Shown: positions 8,604 to 17,801 of the stretch, in pieces | Position numbering within the stretch: the stretch's first letter is position 1 | Layout: each line of letters begins with the position of its first letter | Source: Halomarinibacterium sp041392205 | GTDB lineage: Bacteria > Bacteroidota > Bacteroidia > Flavobacteriales > Flavobacteriaceae | NCBI GenBank assembly: GCA_041392205.1 | Contig: JAWKMO010000002.1 | Coordinates: 372,001 to 436,000 of the forward strand | Direction: 5' to 3' | DNA: 64,000 bases | Made by a program: the position numbers and the translations under genes | The notes under the pieces: generated by a model | What the model was told of the DNA's origin: nothing | The model's input: only the letters and a program-made list of their open reading frames with translations | Databases searched by the model: none

Positions 8604-9941
8604 ATGAAAAAACACATATATAAATTATTATTCTTACTAGCAATTACAGGAGCTTTTTTCTCATGTAACGTAGAAGAATTTTCAGATTTGAACAACCCCG
8701 AGGTAGATGCTTTTAGCGAAAATCTAACGCGTGGGGATTTACAGGATCTAGTTGCCGGAGTTTTATACAGCTCTAGAGTGGGTCTTGGAACCTATTATGA
8801 CGATTGCGGTGTCATAGGGCGAGAGTATTGGAGATTTTCTAGCTCAGATCCTCGTTTTACTTCAGATTTATTAGGAGGAAGTAATGCTGTTTTAGATAAT
8901 AATACGTTCTATCTTACCATTCCGTGGGCGGCGCGTTACAGAACAGTAAAGAACGCCAATTTAATTCTAGGCTTTCTAGAAAGTCAAGATTTATCGGGTC
9001 AATTTACAGCGCAAGAAATAAATGCTACAAGAGGTTTCTTAAAAACATTTATTGCTCATGAGCTATTATTAAATTTGAACCTAACAGACGAAAACGGTAT
9101 TAGAGTAGATGTTACTGATGCAAATAATCTTGGCCCCTTTGTTTCTAAAACCGAAGCGCTTTCAGCTATTAGAAATATGTTAACAGACGCCGCTTCAGAT
9201 TTGAATAGCGGTGGAGGTAGTTTCCCTTTTTCTTTAACCTCTGGTTTTGGAGGATTTAACACACCTTCTGGTTTTGCTCAAGTAACTCATGCTTTTGCTG
9301 CCCGTGTTGCGGCCTATCAAGGAGATGCTTCGGGCGTTCTCGGACATTTAAGTAACTCTTTCTTAGATTTAAACGGGGACCTTTATAATGGGTTTTACTA
9401 TAATTTTTCGACAGATCAAACAGATTTGTTAAATCCTATGTTTTTCCCTGTTGAATCCACTACTGCTGGAGCTAGAATTATGCACCCTTCTTTTTTAGCC
9501 GATGCTACCACGGGAGATGCTAGATTGAGTAAAGTGCAGCAAAGAAGTGCACCTTTAACATTGGACAACTTAACAGGAGATTACTCGGTATTTTTATATT
9601 CGTCAAATTCAGATGCCATTCCTGTTATCAGAAATGAAGAATTAATATTATTATATGCGGAAGCTAATATTACACTAAATTCTGGTGCAGCGGTTAATGC
9701 TTTAAATATTATTAGAGCTAGTGCAGGATTAAACCCTTATTCGGGGGCAACAGATACCAATTCTCTTATTGATGAGATGTTAACGCAAAGAAGGTATTCC
9801 TTGTACGCAGAAGGCCATCGATGGATTGATGTTAGACGGTATAATAAACTTGATACATTGCCTATAGATAGGGTGGATTCTGAAGGAAACCCAGATGATG
9901 TTTGGAGTGCATTTCCTATTCCACTTACTGAAAATCAATAG
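8604..9941 (+). CDS. SusD/RagB-family surface lipoprotein
   Basis: Lipid-anchored lid of the SusC channel that captures the substrate at the cell surface. The 445 residues start with a lipoprotein signal peptide and lipobox ending at C21 (TGAFFSC). The mature part is mostly helical, with SusD-like features: YSSRVGLGTYYD, the NEELILLYAEANI helix of the TPR-like region, NIIRASAGL, and the terminal RRYSLYAEGHRWIDVRRYNKLDTLPIDR segment typical of the family. It follows the SusC gene by 11 bp in one operon and is closed by a strong bidirectional terminator. It is somewhat shorter than many glycan-binding SusD proteins (about 500-600). Substrate unknown. Confidence 0.93.
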   Translation: MKKHIYKLLFLLAITGAFFSCNVEEFSDLNNPEVDAFSENLTRGDLQDLVAGVLYSSRVGLGTYYDDCGVIGREYWRFSSSDPRFTSDLLGGSNAVLDNNTFYLTIPWAARYRTVKNANLILGFLESQDLSGQFTAQEINATRGFLKTFIAHELLLNLNLTDENGIRVDVTDANNLGPFVSKTEALSAIRNMLTDAASDLNSGGGSFPFSLTSGFGGFNTPSGFAQVTHAFAARVAAYQGDASGVLGHLSNSFLDLNGDLYNGFYYNFSTDQTDLLNPMFFPVESTTAGARIMHPSFLADATTGDARLSKVQQRSAPLTLDNLTGDYSVFLYSSNSDAIPVIRNEELILLYAEANITLNSGAAVNALNIIRASAGLNPYSGATDTNSLIDEMLTQRRYSLYAEGHRWIDVRRYNKLDTLPIDRVDSEGNPDDVWSAFPIPLTENQ

Positions 9942-9961
9942 ATTTTAAAAAACAAAAAATT

Positions 9962-9992
9962 AAAAAGCCCTTCATTTTGAAGGGCTTTTTTT
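9962..9992. terminator. Bidirectional terminator between susD and RND genes
   Basis: A perfect 12-bp stem (9962-9973 with 9979-9990), A-rich at the 5' foot and T-rich at the 3' foot, loop ATTTT. It can end transcription from both the SusD gene (plus) and the RND gene (minus), which converge here. Confidence 0.9.
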
Positions 9993-10007
9993 ATGTGTGC
10001 GAACTCG

Positions 10008-13000
10008 TTATTTTTCAAGTTCTGGAACACTAGCTTTTGTTTTTCTTCTTAGCCACATTTTAAAGAGAGTAATTAAGTAAAATAGTACAGGAACTATTAT
10101 TAAGGTTAAAAAAGTGGCTATCAATAAACCATAAATAACTGTCCAGGCCAATGGCCCCCAAAAAATAACGTTATCTCCTCCCATATAAATGTTAGGGTCA
10201 AATTCTTTAAACAGCGTAAAGAAGTTTATGTTAAAACCAATGGCTAGAGGAACCAAACCAAAAATAGTGGTTATGGCCGTTAATAAAACGGGGCGTAATC
10301 GCGCTCTTCCTGCCTCTACAATGGTTTTAAATAATTCCTCTTTTTCTAGATATGTATCATCATCTAAATCAAGGGCTACCTTTTTACGGTCTATTAATAG
10401 CTGTGCATAATCTAATAAAACAACACCATTATTTACTACCACCCCTGCTAAGGAAATAATACCCACCATGGTCATCATGATAACAAAAGCACTACCAGTA
10501 AGTACAATGCCACCAAATACCCCAATCAAGCTTAAAAATATAGCCAACATAATAATAGTAGGTTTTGAGATAGAGTTAAACTGAAATATTAAAATAAAGA
10601 AGATAAGCATTAGGCCAGTAAAGAAAGCACCCATTAAAAACGCCATTTGTTTATTTTGTTCTTCAATTTGTCCTGTATAATCTACTTTTATGTTTTTTGG
10701 CATTTCTTCAAAACTTTTCATTTCATTTTGAATTTGACCTACAACGGCTCCAGCATCTGTAAACCCAGGCGCCAATGCTGAATATACGGTAACTACTCGT
10801 TTTGTGTCTTTATGCTTAATGGCGCTAAATCCCGAAGAATTTTCATAATTGGCCACTGCTGAAACAGGAATTTCCTTAATCTGCCCCGAGGCCATATCCC
10901 TAAAAGTTATACGCTGGTTGAATAATGCACTTTTGTCGTAGCGGTTTTCTTGATTAAACCTTACATAGATGTCATAATCATCGCCGTTTTCTTTATAAAT
11001 TCCCGCTTTACTTCCAAAAATAGAGTTACGTAATTGCTGTCCTACTTGGGAGGCACTTACCCCCAACTCTCCTGCCTTTTCTCTGTCTACAACCACTCGA
11101 GTAATGGGTTTATCTTTATTTACGTCAATTTTAAGCTCGTCTATCCCTGCAATGTTTCGCGTATTAATAAACTCACGCATTTTTTCGGCAGCATAGATAA
11201 GTGCATCATAATTGTCGCCTTCCAGTTCAATATTAATAGGAGCCCCTGCGGGAGGGCCTGCAGCATCTTTTTCCACCGAAATTAACACCCCTGGATAGAT
11301 ACCTACCAAAGCTTCCTGAACTTTTTGCCGGAGTAACTCACTGTCCTTTCCTTTGCGGTACTTAAATTCCCTCATAGAAGCCGTGATTTTTGCTTTGTGG
11401 GGCATTTCGGCAGCAGAGCCCCCATCGGTTTGCGGATTTCCAGCACCTTCCCCCACTTGAGAAACGGCATTCTCTACCATAAAATTATAGGTGCCTACTT
11501 TATATTCTTCGTTGTCTAGAACTTTGTAAACTCTCTTTTCTATTTCTTTGGTAATGCTATTGGTTTTTTCAATGGCAGTACCTTCAGGATATTCGATATA
11601 AACAATAATTTGATTTGGGATATTATCGGGAAAGAACTCCACTTTGGTTCGTTGTGTACTCAAAGAAATCCCAAAAGAAATAAAAGCTATAATAAGTAAT
11701 AGGAAAGTACCAATGGTTAAACCATAAGGACGCCAACCCGATAGTGCCCAACGTAAGGTTCTTTCATAAAAGCGTTCTAATTTTACAAGCGTAACAGTTT
11801 GAAACCGGTTGGCCATTTTACGTAAAAGCAAACGGTATACCCATAACATCACGGCGGTAAAAACCATAAGGGTGCCCAATGCTCTATATTCGCCTGCAAC
11901 AAAGTAAACAAAGAGCCCTAGTATTGCCATAATACTAGTTAGAATAATAATCCTTTTTAAAGGCATATTTTTATCTTCAATTTTCATAAACTGAGATACT
12001 AATACCGAGTTAAAGAAAATAGCCACAAAAAGGGAAGATCCTAATACTATGGATAAGGTTTGTGGTAAAATCATCATAAATTCTCCCATAATTCCGGGCC
12101 ACAATCCTAATGGAATAAATGCGGCAACTGTAGTGGCTGTAGAAATGATAATAGGAAAGGCTATTTCCCCAATTCCTTTTTTTGCGGCATCAATCCTGCT
12201 CATGCCTTCTTCATCCATGAGACGATAAACATTTTCTACCACTACAATACCATTGTCTACTAGCATTCCCAGCCCCATAATTAGCCCAAAAAGCACCATG
12301 GTGTTTAAGGTGATGCCAAACATATTTAAAATCATTAAAGACATAAACATGGACATGGGGATGGCAAAACCCACAAAAATGGCATTTTTAAATCCTAAAA
12401 AGAACATTAATACGGTTACTACCAATATAACCCCAAAAATAATATTGTTTACGAGGTCATCTACTTGCCCCATAGTGACTGAAGATTGGTCGTTGGAAAT
12501 GGTAACTTTTAAATCTTGAGGAAAAACATGCTCCTTAGCATTTTTAACAATTACCTGAATTTGTTCTGCCGCAGCTACCATATTTTTTCCTGCTCGTTTT
12601 TTTACATCAAGCATGACCACAGGGTTTCCATATTCTCTGGCAAAGGTTGTTTTGTCTTCTTCCTTAAAGCTTACAGAAGCTACATCTTTAAGATATATAG
12701 GATTGTCATTTTCAGACTTTACCACAAAGTTATTAAGTTGAGAAGGGCTTTCAATTTCACCAAGAATACGAATGGTTCTTCTCTGTCCACTGGCAATCAT
12801 ATTTCCTGCAGACATAGTAGTATTTCCCGAGTTTATAGCACTAATAATATCGTTAAAGGTAACTTGGGAGGCCATCATTTTATAGATATCTACAGCCACT
12901 TCTACTTCTTTTTCTTGAGCCCCTCTTATGGCCACTTCTTTTATTTCTAAAAGGTCTTCAATTTCATCTTGTAGGTATTCACCAAATTCTTTAAGCTTTT

Positions 13001-13499
13001 CTACAGGATAATCTCCCGAAATATTGATATTTAGGATAGGCATTTCTTCAGAAAGGCTTAACTCAAAAACATCGGGTTCTACTTTAGCGCCATTAAAGGT
13101 TGGCCAGTCTTCCCCAGAAGTTTTAGATTCTACTTCGTCTTTTACCTTTAGTTTGGCTTCTTCTACAGTAATGTTTTCATCAAACTCCACAATAACCATA
13201 GAGTAATCTTCTGAAGAGGTGGAGGAAATTTCCACCACGTTGCTTACGGTTTTTAACTCGTCCTCGAGAGGGTCTGTAATAAGTTTTTCGATATCCTCGG
13301 CAGTATTGCCTGGGTAGACCGTGCTAATATAAATTTTCGTTTCGTTTACCTCTGGAAAATTTTCTTTTGGCATGTCAAAAAACGCACTTAAACCTAAGTA
13401 GAAAAATACCAAGATAAGCACATAAATTGTGGTCTTGTTATTTATAGCCCATGAGGAGAGTTTAAACTCTTTATCAACTTGTTTTTGTTTTTTTGTCAT
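10008..13499 (-). CDS. RND efflux pump inner-membrane permease (AcrB/HAE-like)
   Basis: Proton-driven pump of 1163 residues forming the inner-membrane trimer of a tripartite exporter. It has the internally duplicated RND layout: a first helix after TTIYVLILVFF, a large periplasmic loop, six-helix bundle, second periplasmic loop and second bundle. The proton-relay helix reads GMLVDNGIVVVENVYRLMDEEG; the aspartate is kept and the next residue is Asn, as in many HAE pumps, instead of the Asp pair of AcrB. A cytoplasmic helical insertion with two extra hydrophobic segments lies around residues 510-560. It ends the tetR-tolC-MFP-RND operon, 3 bp after the MFP stop. The substrate (drug, lipid or metal) is not decided; the DN pair argues against a CusA/CzcA metal pump. 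Confidence 0.92.
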   Translation of the reverse strand: MTKKQKQVDKEFKLSSWAINNKTTIYVLILVFFYLGLSAFFDMPKENFPEVNETKIYISTVYPGNTAEDIEKLITDPLEDELKTVSNVVEISSTSSEDYSMVIVEFDENITVEEAKLKVKDEVESKTSGEDWPTFNGAKVEPDVFELSLSEEMPILNINISGDYPVEKLKEFGEYLQDEIEDLLEIKEVAIRGAQEKEVEVAVDIYKMMASQVTFNDIISAINSGNTTMSAGNMIASGQRRTIRILGEIESPSQLNNFVVKSENDNPIYLKDVASVSFKEEDKTTFAREYGNPVVMLDVKKRAGKNMVAAAEQIQVIVKNAKEHVFPQDLKVTISNDQSSVTMGQVDDLVNNIIFGVILVVTVLMFFLGFKNAIFVGFAIPMSMFMSLMILNMFGITLNTMVLFGLIMGLGMLVDNGIVVVENVYRLMDEEGMSRIDAAKKGIGEIAFPIIISTATTVAAFIPLGLWPGIMGEFMMILPQTLSIVLGSSLFVAIFFNSVLVSQFMKIEDKNMPLKRIIILTSIMAILGLFVYFVAGEYRALGTLMVFTAVMLWVYRLLLRKMANRFQTVTLVKLERFYERTLRWALSGWRPYGLTIGTFLLLIIAFISFGISLSTQRTKVEFFPDNIPNQIIVYIEYPEGTAIEKTNSITKEIEKRVYKVLDNEEYKVGTYNFMVENAVSQVGEGAGNPQTDGGSAAEMPHKAKITASMREFKYRKGKDSELLRQKVQEALVGIYPGVLISVEKDAAGPPAGAPINIELEGDNYDALIYAAEKMREFINTRNIAGIDELKIDVNKDKPITRVVVDREKAGELGVSASQVGQQLRNSIFGSKAGIYKENGDDYDIYVRFNQENRYDKSALFNQRITFRDMASGQIKEIPVSAVANYENSSGFSAIKHKDTKRVVTVYSALAPGFTDAGAVVGQIQNEMKSFEEMPKNIKVDYTGQIEEQNKQMAFLMGAFFTGLMLIFFILIFQFNSISKPTIIMLAIFLSLIGVFGGIVLTGSAFVIMMTMVGIISLAGVVVNNGVVLLDYAQLLIDRKKVALDLDDDTYLEKEELFKTIVEAGRARLRPVLLTAITTIFGLVPLAIGFNINFFTLFKEFDPNIYMGGDNVIFWGPLAWTVIYGLLIATFLTLIIVPVLFYLITLFKMWLRRKTKASVPELEK

Positions 13500-13502
13500 G
13501 GG

Positions 13503-14708
13503 TTAGTTATTTACAGGGTTTTCAATTTCTGAAGGATCCTCTTGATAAGTTATTACTTTAACGGGCTGATGGTCTTCAACACTTCTGGCGCCTTCTTTAA
13601 TAATTTCGGCACCACTTTCAATTCCTGAAAGCACTTCAATAACATCGCCTTGTGTTTTCCCAGTAGTGATAATTACTTTTTTTGCGGTGCCTTCATTTTC
13701 AGCGTTTTTACCCTCAACAATATAAACGTATTGCTCTCCTTCTGCATTTTCTGAAATAATACTTTGCGGAATTAAAAGGGCTTTTTCATTGGTGTAATCG
13801 TTTATTTTAAGTTTTGCCGTAAGATTGGGTTTTACACTTTGATCTTTGTTGGGAATAGCGACCTCCACTCTAAAGGTTCTGTTTGCGGGATTAATATAAT
13901 CTCCAGCTTGTCGTATAGTGGTTTCAAAAGTTTTGCCTAGCACAGGAAATTCTGCAGTTACACTTTTCCCTTTGTCAATATCGTTAATGTACTTTTCTGG
14001 CACTTCGGTTTCAATGTACATATTGCTTAAATTAACAATGCGCATTAAGGGGGTTTGTCCCGCTGCTACAACGCTTCCTTGCTCTGTAATTACATCGTCA
14101 ATGGTACCGGAGAAGGGGGCTTTCACTACCGTTTTAGCGACTTGTTGCTGTAATTGGTTTACCGCCTTTGTTTGTGCATCATAATTGGATTTTGCTTGGA
14201 GGTATTGAATTTCACTTCCTATTTTTTGGTCCCATAGTCTTTTTTGTCGCTCAAAGGTGGTTTTGGCCAAATCGGCTTGAATTTCCAATTGTGCCAGTTG
14301 TTGCCCTAACCCTCCGTCATCTATTTTTGCTAAAGGTTGACCTTTACTTACTTTTTGTCCTTCTTTTACATAGACTGTTGTTAAAATACCGTTGTATTCT
14401 GGCGTTATAATAAGAAGGTCTTTTGTGGTAACACTTCCTTGCACTTCAAAAAAGTGTGTAAAAACCTCTTCTTTTACCACAATACTGGTAATTAAAGGGA
14501 TATGCCTTACAGTGTCTAATTTGCTAATTGCCTCATCAATGGTTTTAAGTTCTTCTTGAATGGCTATTTGTTGTGAAACTATTTCTGCTCTTTTAGCTCG
14601 TATCTCTACTAAATTGCCAGCATCTATAATTTCGGTGGTCGTTTTTGTTTTATCGCCACAGGAAAAAACTATTTGTGACGCAATGATAAGGATTACTAAT
14701 GATCTCAT
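13503..14708 (-). CDS. RND efflux periplasmic adaptor (membrane fusion protein), lipoprotein
   Basis: Links the RND permease to the outer-membrane channel. 401 residues; a short lipoprotein signal ends at C17 (SQIVFSC). Then come a coiled-coil piece near 25-65, a beta-barrel/lipoyl half (IITPEYNGILTTVYVKEGQKVSKGQPLAKIDDG, about 105-135), a helical hairpin (LEIQADLAKTTFERQKRLWDQKIGS..), the second lipoyl half (KAPFSGTIDDVITEQGSVVAAGQ), a barrel and a membrane-proximal domain. It is a classic HlyD/AcrA-type adaptor. It is the third gene of the operon, 23 bp after tolC and 3 bp before the permease. Confidence 0.93.
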   Translation of the reverse strand: MRSLVILIIASQIVFSCGDKTKTTTEIIDAGNLVEIRAKRAEIVSQQIAIQEELKTIDEAISKLDTVRHIPLITSIVVKEEVFTHFFEVQGSVTTKDLLIITPEYNGILTTVYVKEGQKVSKGQPLAKIDDGGLGQQLAQLEIQADLAKTTFERQKRLWDQKIGSEIQYLQAKSNYDAQTKAVNQLQQQVAKTVVKAPFSGTIDDVITEQGSVVAAGQTPLMRIVNLSNMYIETEVPEKYINDIDKGKSVTAEFPVLGKTFETTIRQAGDYINPANRTFRVEVAIPNKDQSVKPNLTAKLKINDYTNEKALLIPQSIISENAEGEQYVYIVEGKNAENEGTAKKVIITTGKTQGDVIEVLSGIESGAEIIKEGARSVEDHQPVKVITYQEDPSEIENPVNN

Positions 14709-14731
14709 GATATGTAGTTAAGGCGTTGGTT

Positions 14732-16081
14732 TTATTTGTTTAGTGGTGATGAATTTAATACGGTTTCTAATTGTGTTTTGGCATTGATAAGATCCAGCAT
14801 GGATTGAAAATACTGTTGCTGTGCGGTATAAAGTTGTGTTTGTGCTTGTCGCAAATCGAAACTGCTTGAAAGCCCTTCGGAAAATTTTATTTGATTCTTG
14901 TTTTCAATTCTTTCGGCAAGGGCTAAGTTTTTCTTGGCGTTTTCATACTTGTCGATACTAAATTGATAATTGCTTTTTGCCGTATCAAATTGCAGTTTTA
15001 CATTTTGAATGGTTTCCTCCAATTGTGTTTTGGATTGGTCCATCGCTATTCTCGCTTGTTGTGTTCTAGCATTGCGAAAACCACTACTAAAAATGGGAAG
15101 GTTCATACTTACCCCTAAGATGGAAGACTGAAACCAAACCTGCTCGCTATCAAAAAAAGTAAAACTATTGCTGTTGGCCTGGGTTGCATAATTTACAAAG
15201 GCCGAAAGACGGGGTAGCGCTCGACTTTTTTCCAATTTCATCTCGAGTGAACGTTGCTCTGTAAGGTTGTAAGCAATTTTATAATCGATATTGTTTTCTA
15301 GGGAAAGTTCCTGAGATACTATTTGTAAGGTAATATTTTCCTGAGCTAGGGCATCTAACTTTTGAGTTAATGTTACTTTTGCATTAACCTCTATGCCCAA
15401 GGAAACATTAAACATTTGTTTCGCAATAACTTGCATTCGCTCAGCATTGGTTAGGTTGGTTTCAATATCTAGCATGGTAATTTCCAACTGTTCTACATTT
15501 TCTTCTTCAGTAAGCCCGTTTTCGTATATTTTACGAGTTTCAAAAAGATTTTTTTCAAGATTTTCTTTGTTTTTTCTAAAGATAGAAACCAATTCTTCTG
15601 CCAAGAGGACACTTCCATAGGCGTTAATAACCCCTTTTCTTACTTCAAGTTGTGTTTTTTCATTGGCGTTTTCCGAATAATCCAAAAAGGCCTTGGCGGC
15701 CTGTAAACCTACGAGATAACTACCGTCAAAAATGAGTTGCTCTAATGTGGCTGTAGCACTTGCATTTTGTTTGGTACCAAAAACAACGGGTGAAAAAGTA
15801 CCCGGCTCTCCTCCAAAAAATTCTGAGGGAATTAAAGAAACAGGCTGTTTTAAATTGTTAATGTAAGAAACATTTCCACTAATTTGAGGTAATCCAGTAG
15901 CCGTGGTTTCCCATTTCTTTTTAATAGCTTTGGCAATATCTCTACGTGCATTTAATGCGGTATAATTGCTATCAAGTGCAAAAGTAACGGCTTCCTCTAA
16001 GGAAAAGGAGTAGTTTTTTTCTTGAGAGAAGGTAAATGAAGTATAGATTAGAAAACCTAATGTGATGAGTGTTTTAGTCAT
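14732..16081 (-). CDS. TolC-family outer-membrane efflux protein
   Basis: Outer-membrane channel of the tripartite pump. 449 residues with a signal peptide (1-19, FTFSQ) and the twofold internal repeat of long coiled-coil helices typical of OEP proteins: an N-terminal half starting YSFSLEEAVTFALDSNYTALNARRDI and a C-terminal half with LEETIQNVKLQFDTAKSNYQFSIDKYENAKKN, SSFDLRQAQTQLYTAQQQYFQSMLDLINAKTQLE. Its start overlaps the 3' end of tetR by 8 bp, so the two are translated from one message. It precedes the adaptor and permease genes. Confidence 0.93.
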   Translation of the reverse strand: MTKTLITLGFLIYTSFTFSQEKNYSFSLEEAVTFALDSNYTALNARRDIAKAIKKKWETTATGLPQISGNVSYINNLKQPVSLIPSEFFGGEPGTFSPVVFGTKQNASATATLEQLIFDGSYLVGLQAAKAFLDYSENANEKTQLEVRKGVINAYGSVLLAEELVSIFRKNKENLEKNLFETRKIYENGLTEEENVEQLEITMLDIETNLTNAERMQVIAKQMFNVSLGIEVNAKVTLTQKLDALAQENITLQIVSQELSLENNIDYKIAYNLTEQRSLEMKLEKSRALPRLSAFVNYATQANSNSFTFFDSEQVWFQSSILGVSMNLPIFSSGFRNARTQQARIAMDQSKTQLEETIQNVKLQFDTAKSNYQFSIDKYENAKKNLALAERIENKNQIKFSEGLSSSFDLRQAQTQLYTAQQQYFQSMLDLINAKTQLETVLNSSPLNK

Positions 16082-16682
16082 TGGTTTTGTTGTTGTTGAT
16101 TTGGTTAAGTATTTTTTGTCCTTTGTCTGTTACAATACCCCTAAGGTGGTATTCTAGATAGTCTTCCATGACCTTAATTTTTGGAAATTTTTGTATGGGG
16201 AATAGGTCTTCGTTGTTTATTTCGCTAAGTGCTAAAAAATAAAGTCTTGATATAAAATCGATATTTATGTCTTTTCTATAAAATCCTTGTTCTACTCCTC
16301 TTTTTAAGTTATCCACAGTGCATTCGTTCATATTTTCAAACTTCATTGACTTAATCATACCATAGATTTCTGGATAATACTTTTGAAGCTGATATTGAGG
16401 CGATGCTTTTTCGTTTTTAAGCTGAAGCATGGCAAACTTTTTTATTTCATAGAGCTCTTCGATAGGGTTTTTTTCCATAGATCGAATATGGTCTATGCCA
16501 CAGGTAATGCTATGAAAAACGGTAAGAACAGTTTCTTTAACAAGAGCTGTTTTGTTGTTGAAATGCGAATAAATAGTTTTTTTTGAAATCCCCATTTCAT
16601 TAGCAATATCGTCCATGGTAACACTCTTAAAACCAAGAGTGATAAACATTTCGGCCGCTTTTTGAATAATTTTTTCCTTCAT
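16074..16682 (-). CDS. TetR-family repressor, likely regulator of the efflux operon
   Basis: DNA-binding regulator of about 202 residues. The N-terminal helix-turn-helix is clear: IIQKAAEMFITLGFKSVTMDDIANEMGISKKTIYSHFNNKTALV, the standard TetR_N pattern. The C-terminal ligand-binding part is helical and not recognisable. I place the start at ATG 16682 rather than at the far upstream 16721, because the longer form would add 13 non-conserved residues, would run through a 28-bp palindrome that looks like the operator, and would begin upstream of a TATTTTTG promoter element. It heads the operon tetR-tolC-MFP-RND and overlaps tolC by 8 bp. Autoregulation is inferred. Confidence 0.9.
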   Translation of the reverse strand: MKEKIIQKAAEMFITLGFKSVTMDDIANEMGISKKTIYSHFNNKTALVKETVLTVFHSITCGIDHIRSMEKNPIEELYEIKKFAMLQLKNEKASPQYQLQKYYPEIYGMIKSMKFENMNECTVDNLKRGVEQGFYRKDINIDFISRLYFLALSEINNEDLFPIQKFPKIKVMEDYLEYHLRGIVTDKGQKILNQINNNKTND

Positions 16683-16691
16683 AATAGAGCG

Positions 16692-16699
16692 CAAAAATA
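16692..16699 (-). promoter_or_regulatory. Candidate -7 promoter element for tetR efflux operon
   Basis: Minus-strand TATTTTTG, exact TAnnTTTG, 9 bp before the chosen tetR start. The operator-like palindrome lies directly upstream, where the -33 region would be, so a bound repressor would block polymerase. Confidence 0.45.
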
Positions 16700-16704
16700 A
16701 CACA

Positions 16705-16732
16705 GGAAACTTTAAAAACAATTAAAGTTTCC
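16705..16732. promoter_or_regulatory. Palindromic operator candidate for the TetR regulator
   Basis: Perfect inverted repeat: GGAAACTTTAA (16705-16715), 6-bp spacer, TTAAAGTTTCC (16722-16732). The size and position, between tetR and its divergent neighbour and over the tetR promoter, are as expected for a TetR-family operator. Confidence 0.65.
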
Positions 16733-16772
16733 AAAGTTTTACAATTATTTAACATTTCATTTCAAACGGATG

Positions 16773-16780
16773 TAATTTTG
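16773..16780 (+). promoter_or_regulatory. Candidate -7 promoter element for prenyl diphosphate synthase
   Basis: TAATTTTG, exact TAnnTTTG, 46 bp before the start at 16827. It is about 40 bp from the TetR palindrome, so repression of this gene as well is possible but not shown. Confidence 0.45.
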
Positions 16781-16826
16781 AGGTTATTTAAATCGCAAAA
16801 ACCTTATTTTAGCATCAAATTTTGTT

Positions 16827-17801
16827 ATGCAGGAACTCCTATTTTTTAAAACTACCCTCGAAGAATCTTTGCAGTCTCGAAGGTTAGAAAAAGAACCAAA
16901 GCAGTTATATGCCCCCATTGAATACATTCTTTCTTTAGGGGGAAAACGGCTTCGTCCCGTACTTACCTTACTTACGTGTGATTTTTTTGAAGGCGATTAC
17001 AAAAAAGCGATGCCTGCGGCTCTAGCGGTAGAGCTGTTTCATAATTTTAGTTTAATTCACGATGATATTATGGATGCAGCCCCTTTGCGAAGAGGAAAGG
17101 AGACTGTTCACAAAAAATGGAATGTTAACACGGGCATATTGTCGGGTGATGCGATGCTTATTTTGGCATATCAATATTTCGAAGCTTACGAGCCTAATTT
17201 GTTTCAAGAATTGGCAAAATTGTTTAGCAAAACGGCTATTGAAGTATGCGAAGGACAACAGTATGACGTAGATTTTGAAACTCGAAATGATGTTTCCATC
17301 CTAGAGTACCTTAAAATGATTGAATATAAAACGGCCGTCTTGATAGGTGCCGCTATGAAAATGGGTGCTATAGTAGCACAAACTTCTGAAGCAAATAAAG
17401 AAGGAATTTATGATTTTGGAAGAAATTTAGGTATTGCCTTTCAATTGCAGGATGATTATCTCGATGCGTTTGGTAATCCTGAAACCTTCGGAAAACAACC
17501 AGGAGGAGATATTTTGGCCAATAAAAAAACATTCCTTTATTTAACCGCATTAAAAGAAGCCGAGGAAAAGGAAGTTCAAATTCTGAAAAAGTTATTTCAA
17601 ACTAAAACAGAAAGTGGAATTCAAAAAGTGGAAAAAGTAAAAACTATTTTTGAAAACTCTGGCGCATCCAAAAAGATACAACTTGAAATTGAAAAATATA
17701 CGAAAATGGCTTTCAAAAACCTTGAGTCTATTGAGCTTTCTGAAAGTAAAAAAGAAAAATTGCGTCTTTTTGCAACTAATTTAATGCAACGAGATATTTA
17801 A
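16827..17801 (+). CDS. Polyprenyl (probably geranylgeranyl-type) diphosphate synthase
   Basis: Trans-prenyltransferase that extends allylic diphosphates with isopentenyl diphosphate. 324 residues with the GGKRLRP motif (39-45), first Asp-rich motif DDIMD (79-83), and second Asp-rich motif DDYLD (209-213) after FQLQ. The first motif has no two-residue insertion, as in archaeal-type enzymes. The residue five before the first Asp is F74; family work on chain length links a bulky aromatic here to C15-C20 products, whereas long-chain quinone enzymes usually have Ala. So a GGPP synthase for carotenoids is more likely than the menaquinone side-chain enzyme. The stop overlaps that of the convergent small OMP gene by 4 bp. 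Confidence 0.9.
   Translation: MQELLFFKTTLEESLQSRRLEKEPKQLYAPIEYILSLGGKRLRPVLTLLTCDFFEGDYKKAMPAALAVELFHNFSLIHDDIMDAAPLRRGKETVHKKWNVNTGILSGDAMLILAYQYFEAYEPNLFQELAKLFSKTAIEVCEGQQYDVDFETRNDVSILEYLKMIEYKTAVLIGAAMKMGAIVAQTSEANKEGIYDFGRNLGIAFQLQDDYLDAFGNPETFGKQPGGDILANKKTFLYLTALKEAEEKEVQILKKLFQTKTESGIQKVEKVKTIFENSGASKKIQLEIEKYTKMAFKNLESIELSESKKEKLRLFATNLMQRDI

Noticed and set aside
10008..16081. A CusA/CzcA-type heavy-metal efflux system
   Set aside because: No Met-rich or His-rich metal motifs in the adaptor or pump; the VDN relay text and TetR control are more like an HAE/drug-type pump.
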